In this document: piece after piece, positions 62,878-64,000 of the stretch
Layout: each line of letters starts with the position of its first letter
Position numbering within the stretch: position 1 is the first letter of the stretch
DNA from: Altererythrobacter epoxidivorans
GTDB taxonomy: Bacteria; Pseudomonadota; Alphaproteobacteria; Sphingomonadales; Sphingomonadaceae
Assembly: GCF_001281485.1 (NCBI RefSeq)
Contig: NZ_CP012669.1
Location: 310,001 to 374,000 of the forward strand
Direction of reading: 5' to 3'
DNA length: 64,000 bases
The notes under the pieces: model-generated
The model's database searches: none
What the model was told of the DNA's origin: nothing
What the model saw: the letters and a program-made list of their open reading frames with translations, nothing else
Made by a program: the position numbers and the translations under genes

Positions 62878-62916
62878 TCTAGAGCATCAATCTAGAAATT
62901 AAATCTAGAGTGACAG
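62878..62916. repeat. TCTAGA array with 13-bp period, likely TetR operator
   Basis: Three consecutive 13-base units begin with TCTAGA at 62878, 62891 and 62904: TCTAGAGCATCAA, TCTAGAAATTAAA and TCTAGAGTGACAG. A further CTCTAG lies at 62854-62859, with an inverted TAGAG at 62867-62871. TCTAGA is itself a palindrome. The array sits in the gap between the repeat-protein gene (reverse, start 62790) and the TetR gene (forward, start near 62936). Confidence 0.65.
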
Positions 62917-62935
62917 GACGGTTCGATTGCGTCAG

Positions 62936-63565
62936 ATGCGACCCATGGTTCAGGCACGAAGCAGGACGACACGCGACAGGGTGCTGGAAGCCGCCACCGA
63001 TCTGGTGATCGAGGCGGGGCACCAGAACGTGTCGATGAAGGACCTGGTCGAGCGGTCGGGCGTGTCGAACGGCAGCATCTTCCACCATTTCGGGTCGAAA
63101 GACGGAGTAGTGGAGGCGATCTTCGTTCGAGAGCGTAAGGATTACCTCGGCCATGTTGGCGCGAGCATCCTGGCGCATGATGGCGATCCCTGCGACGCGA
63201 TGGGAGAAGGGGCGAAGGCTGCGATCGACCACCAGGCGCGCGATCCGCAGCGCCATTTCCGCCTCATCAGCCAATTCTCGCATTCCGAATGGCTGTCACG
63301 GAACAGCGGACTATGGGCCGAACTTGCCGTCGAGATCGAAAAGCCGGTCATGGTCTGGGCAATGCCGCACCTCGCCGAAGGACGGCTGCCCATGCTCCCG
63401 CCCGCGACAATCCAGTCGCTGATGCTCGGTCCCGCCGAACTCGTTTGCCATCAATGGCGGGCAGGGAGGATCGGCGGCAAGCTGGAGGATCAGGGGCCGA
63501 TCGTCCGAGACTTCGTGTCGGGAGGTTTGAAGACCCTCCGCGATCTCCAGGCTACGGCGAATTAG
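62936..63565 (+). CDS. TetR/AcrR-family transcriptional regulator
   Basis: A protein of about 209 residues. The HTH domain reads TRDRVLEAATDLVIEAGHQN then VSMKDLVERSGVSNGSIFHH and FGSKDGVVEAIF; the rest is a helical ligand domain. The start is taken as ATG 62936; TTG 62927 and ATG 62945 are possible. It is flanked by the TCTAGA array on its 5' side and by a BVMO gene 130 bases after its stop, so it may control either the exported repeat protein, the BVMO or both. Confidence 0.92.
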   Translation: MRPMVQARSRTTRDRVLEAATDLVIEAGHQNVSMKDLVERSGVSNGSIFHHFGSKDGVVEAIFVRERKDYLGHVGASILAHDGDPCDAMGEGAKAAIDHQARDPQRHFRLISQFSHSEWLSRNSGLWAELAVEIEKPVMVWAMPHLAEGRLPMLPPATIQSLMLGPAELVCHQWRAGRIGGKLEDQGPIVRDFVSGGLKTLRDLQATAN

Positions 63566-63695
63566 CGGCTAACTTCCATTCTCCCCCGTTTTCCCTGACA
63601 GGGTATGTCGTGACGCCCTGACGATCCCTCTTGCCCGATACGCGATTTGAGCGCATTATCGAATCAAATTGAAAATAAGGTATGGAGAGGGATTG

Positions 63696-64000
63696 ATGGG
63701 AGAGCATGCCGCTCAGGTTGTCGACAAACAGGCGCTCCGCGCGAAATATGCGGAAGAGCGTGACAAGAGGCTGCGTGCCGACGGGTCGGCGCAATATCGC
63801 CGGCTGGAAACGGAGTTTTCCGATCTCGCTACCGATCCCTATACCCCACGGGTCGAACGCGAGCCGGTCACCGATCACGTAACCTTCGCCTTCATCGGCG
63901 GCGGATTTGCAGGGCTGGTCGTGGGCGCGCGGCTGAAGGACGCAGGCATCGACGATGTCCGCATCCTCGAAAAAGGCGGCGACTTCGGCGGCACCTGGTA
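63696..64000 (+). CDS. Flavin-containing/Baeyer-Villiger monooxygenase, truncated by window edge
   Basis: The first 101 codons are visible. A charged N-terminal helix of about 65 residues (DKQALRAKYAEERDKRLRAD and on) precedes the FAD-binding start VTFAFIGGGFAGLVVGARLK and the motif EKGGDFGGTWY. The extended N-terminus is typical of the larger BVMO group (near 600 residues). Ribosome site GGAGAGGGA lies just upstream. It is the second such gene within four kilobases. Confidence 0.87.
   Translation, partial: MGEHAAQVVDKQALRAKYAEERDKRLRADGSAQYRRLETEFSDLATDPYTPRVEREPVTDHVTFAFIGGGFAGLVVGARLKDAGIDDVRILEKGGDFGGTW

Noticed and set aside
63593..63603. CCCTGACAGGG palindrome between TetR and the second BVMO
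   Set aside because: Arms of five bases only and no repeat of the motif elsewhere in the gap; too weak to call as an operator.
1..64000. CRISPR arrays, prophage, insertion sequences or integrases
   Set aside because: No evenly spaced repeats, transposase, integrase or terminal repeats were seen; the tRNA genes have no attached integrase or duplicated ends.

Overview
The window looks like chromosomal DNA of an aerobic, carotenoid-pigmented alphaproteobacterium of the Sphingomonadales, most likely the Erythrobacteraceae. This placement is inferred from gene content and style: GC-rich ATGA-coupled operons, a crtY-crtI-crtB carotenoid cluster, a split MetH, a ccoNOQP-ccoGHIS cbb3 oxidase operon under FixK/FNR-type boxes, a class I PHA synthase, and many acyl-CoA enzymes and Baeyer-Villiger monooxygenases. 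No rRNA or other direct taxonomic marker is present. I see no phage, insertion sequence, integrase, CRISPR array or compositional island, so this reads as ordinary core genome with some poorly characterised small cassettes.

Layout. 1-6.4 kb: the start of phaC (reverse, cut by the left edge), an AlaC/DapL-like aminotransferase, a cassette of a tail-anchored LuxR-type HTH protein, a small helical protein and a membrane protein, an orphan PhoB-type winged helix, an enoyl-CoA hydratase and a hot-dog thioesterase. 6.5-6.7 kb: tRNA-Cys and tRNA-Thr. 6.9-13.4 kb: a methionine/one-carbon operon (ArsR-methyltransferase fusion, metF, metH in two pieces, TSUP exporter) with a near-perfect palindrome at its 5' end. 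13.4-18.2 kb: a tandem glycine riboswitch and gcvT-gcvH-gcvPA-gcvPB. 18.2-18.9 kb: an Nmad3-like protein. 19-23.7 kb: a tightly overlapped reverse operon for isobutyryl-CoA (valine) breakdown plus a polysaccharide deacetylase and a RidA protein. 23.7-25.1 kb: an I78-type inhibitor lipoprotein and a LacI regulator with its own palindrome.

25.2-36.2 kb is a microaerobic block: hemN, a cysteine-rich small protein, ccoS-I-H-G-P-Q-O-N, a FixK-type regulator and an OmpW porin, with perfect TTGAT-N4-ATCAA boxes in front of ccoN and between fixK and ompW. 36.3-39.6 kb: tRNA-Gly, two acyl-CoA dehydrogenases and an SDR. 39.7-44.5 kb: a GDT1-like membrane protein, Dps, 6-phosphogluconolactonase, a NUDIX hydrolase, DinB and an MFS pump. 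44.5-49.2 kb: both subunits of a biotin-dependent acyl-CoA carboxylase, with an oppositely oriented alpha/beta hydrolase between them, and an NTF2-like protein. 49.3-53.7 kb: the carotenoid operon crtY-crtI-(LOG-like)-crtB, giving beta-carotene from GGPP. 53.8-64 kb: a DUF2059 protein, a MipA/OmpV porin, a regulator/membrane-protein pair with two TTTCCA-N3-TGGAAA operators, a DUF885 lipoprotein, a PaaI thioesterase, a nitronate monooxygenase, a BVMO, a repeat-bearing exported protein, a TetR regulator with a 13-bp-spaced TCTAGA array, and the start of a second BVMO cut by the right edge.

The only gene-free stretch over 300 bases is 13394-13717, which is occupied by the glycine riboswitch. The best candidates for something undescribed are the tail-anchored LuxR cassette (2.7-4.2 kb), the Nmad3-like gene, the cysteine-rich protein in the cco operon, the 55.5-56.3 kb regulator/membrane pair, and the repeat-protein/TetR locus at 62.2-63.6 kb.
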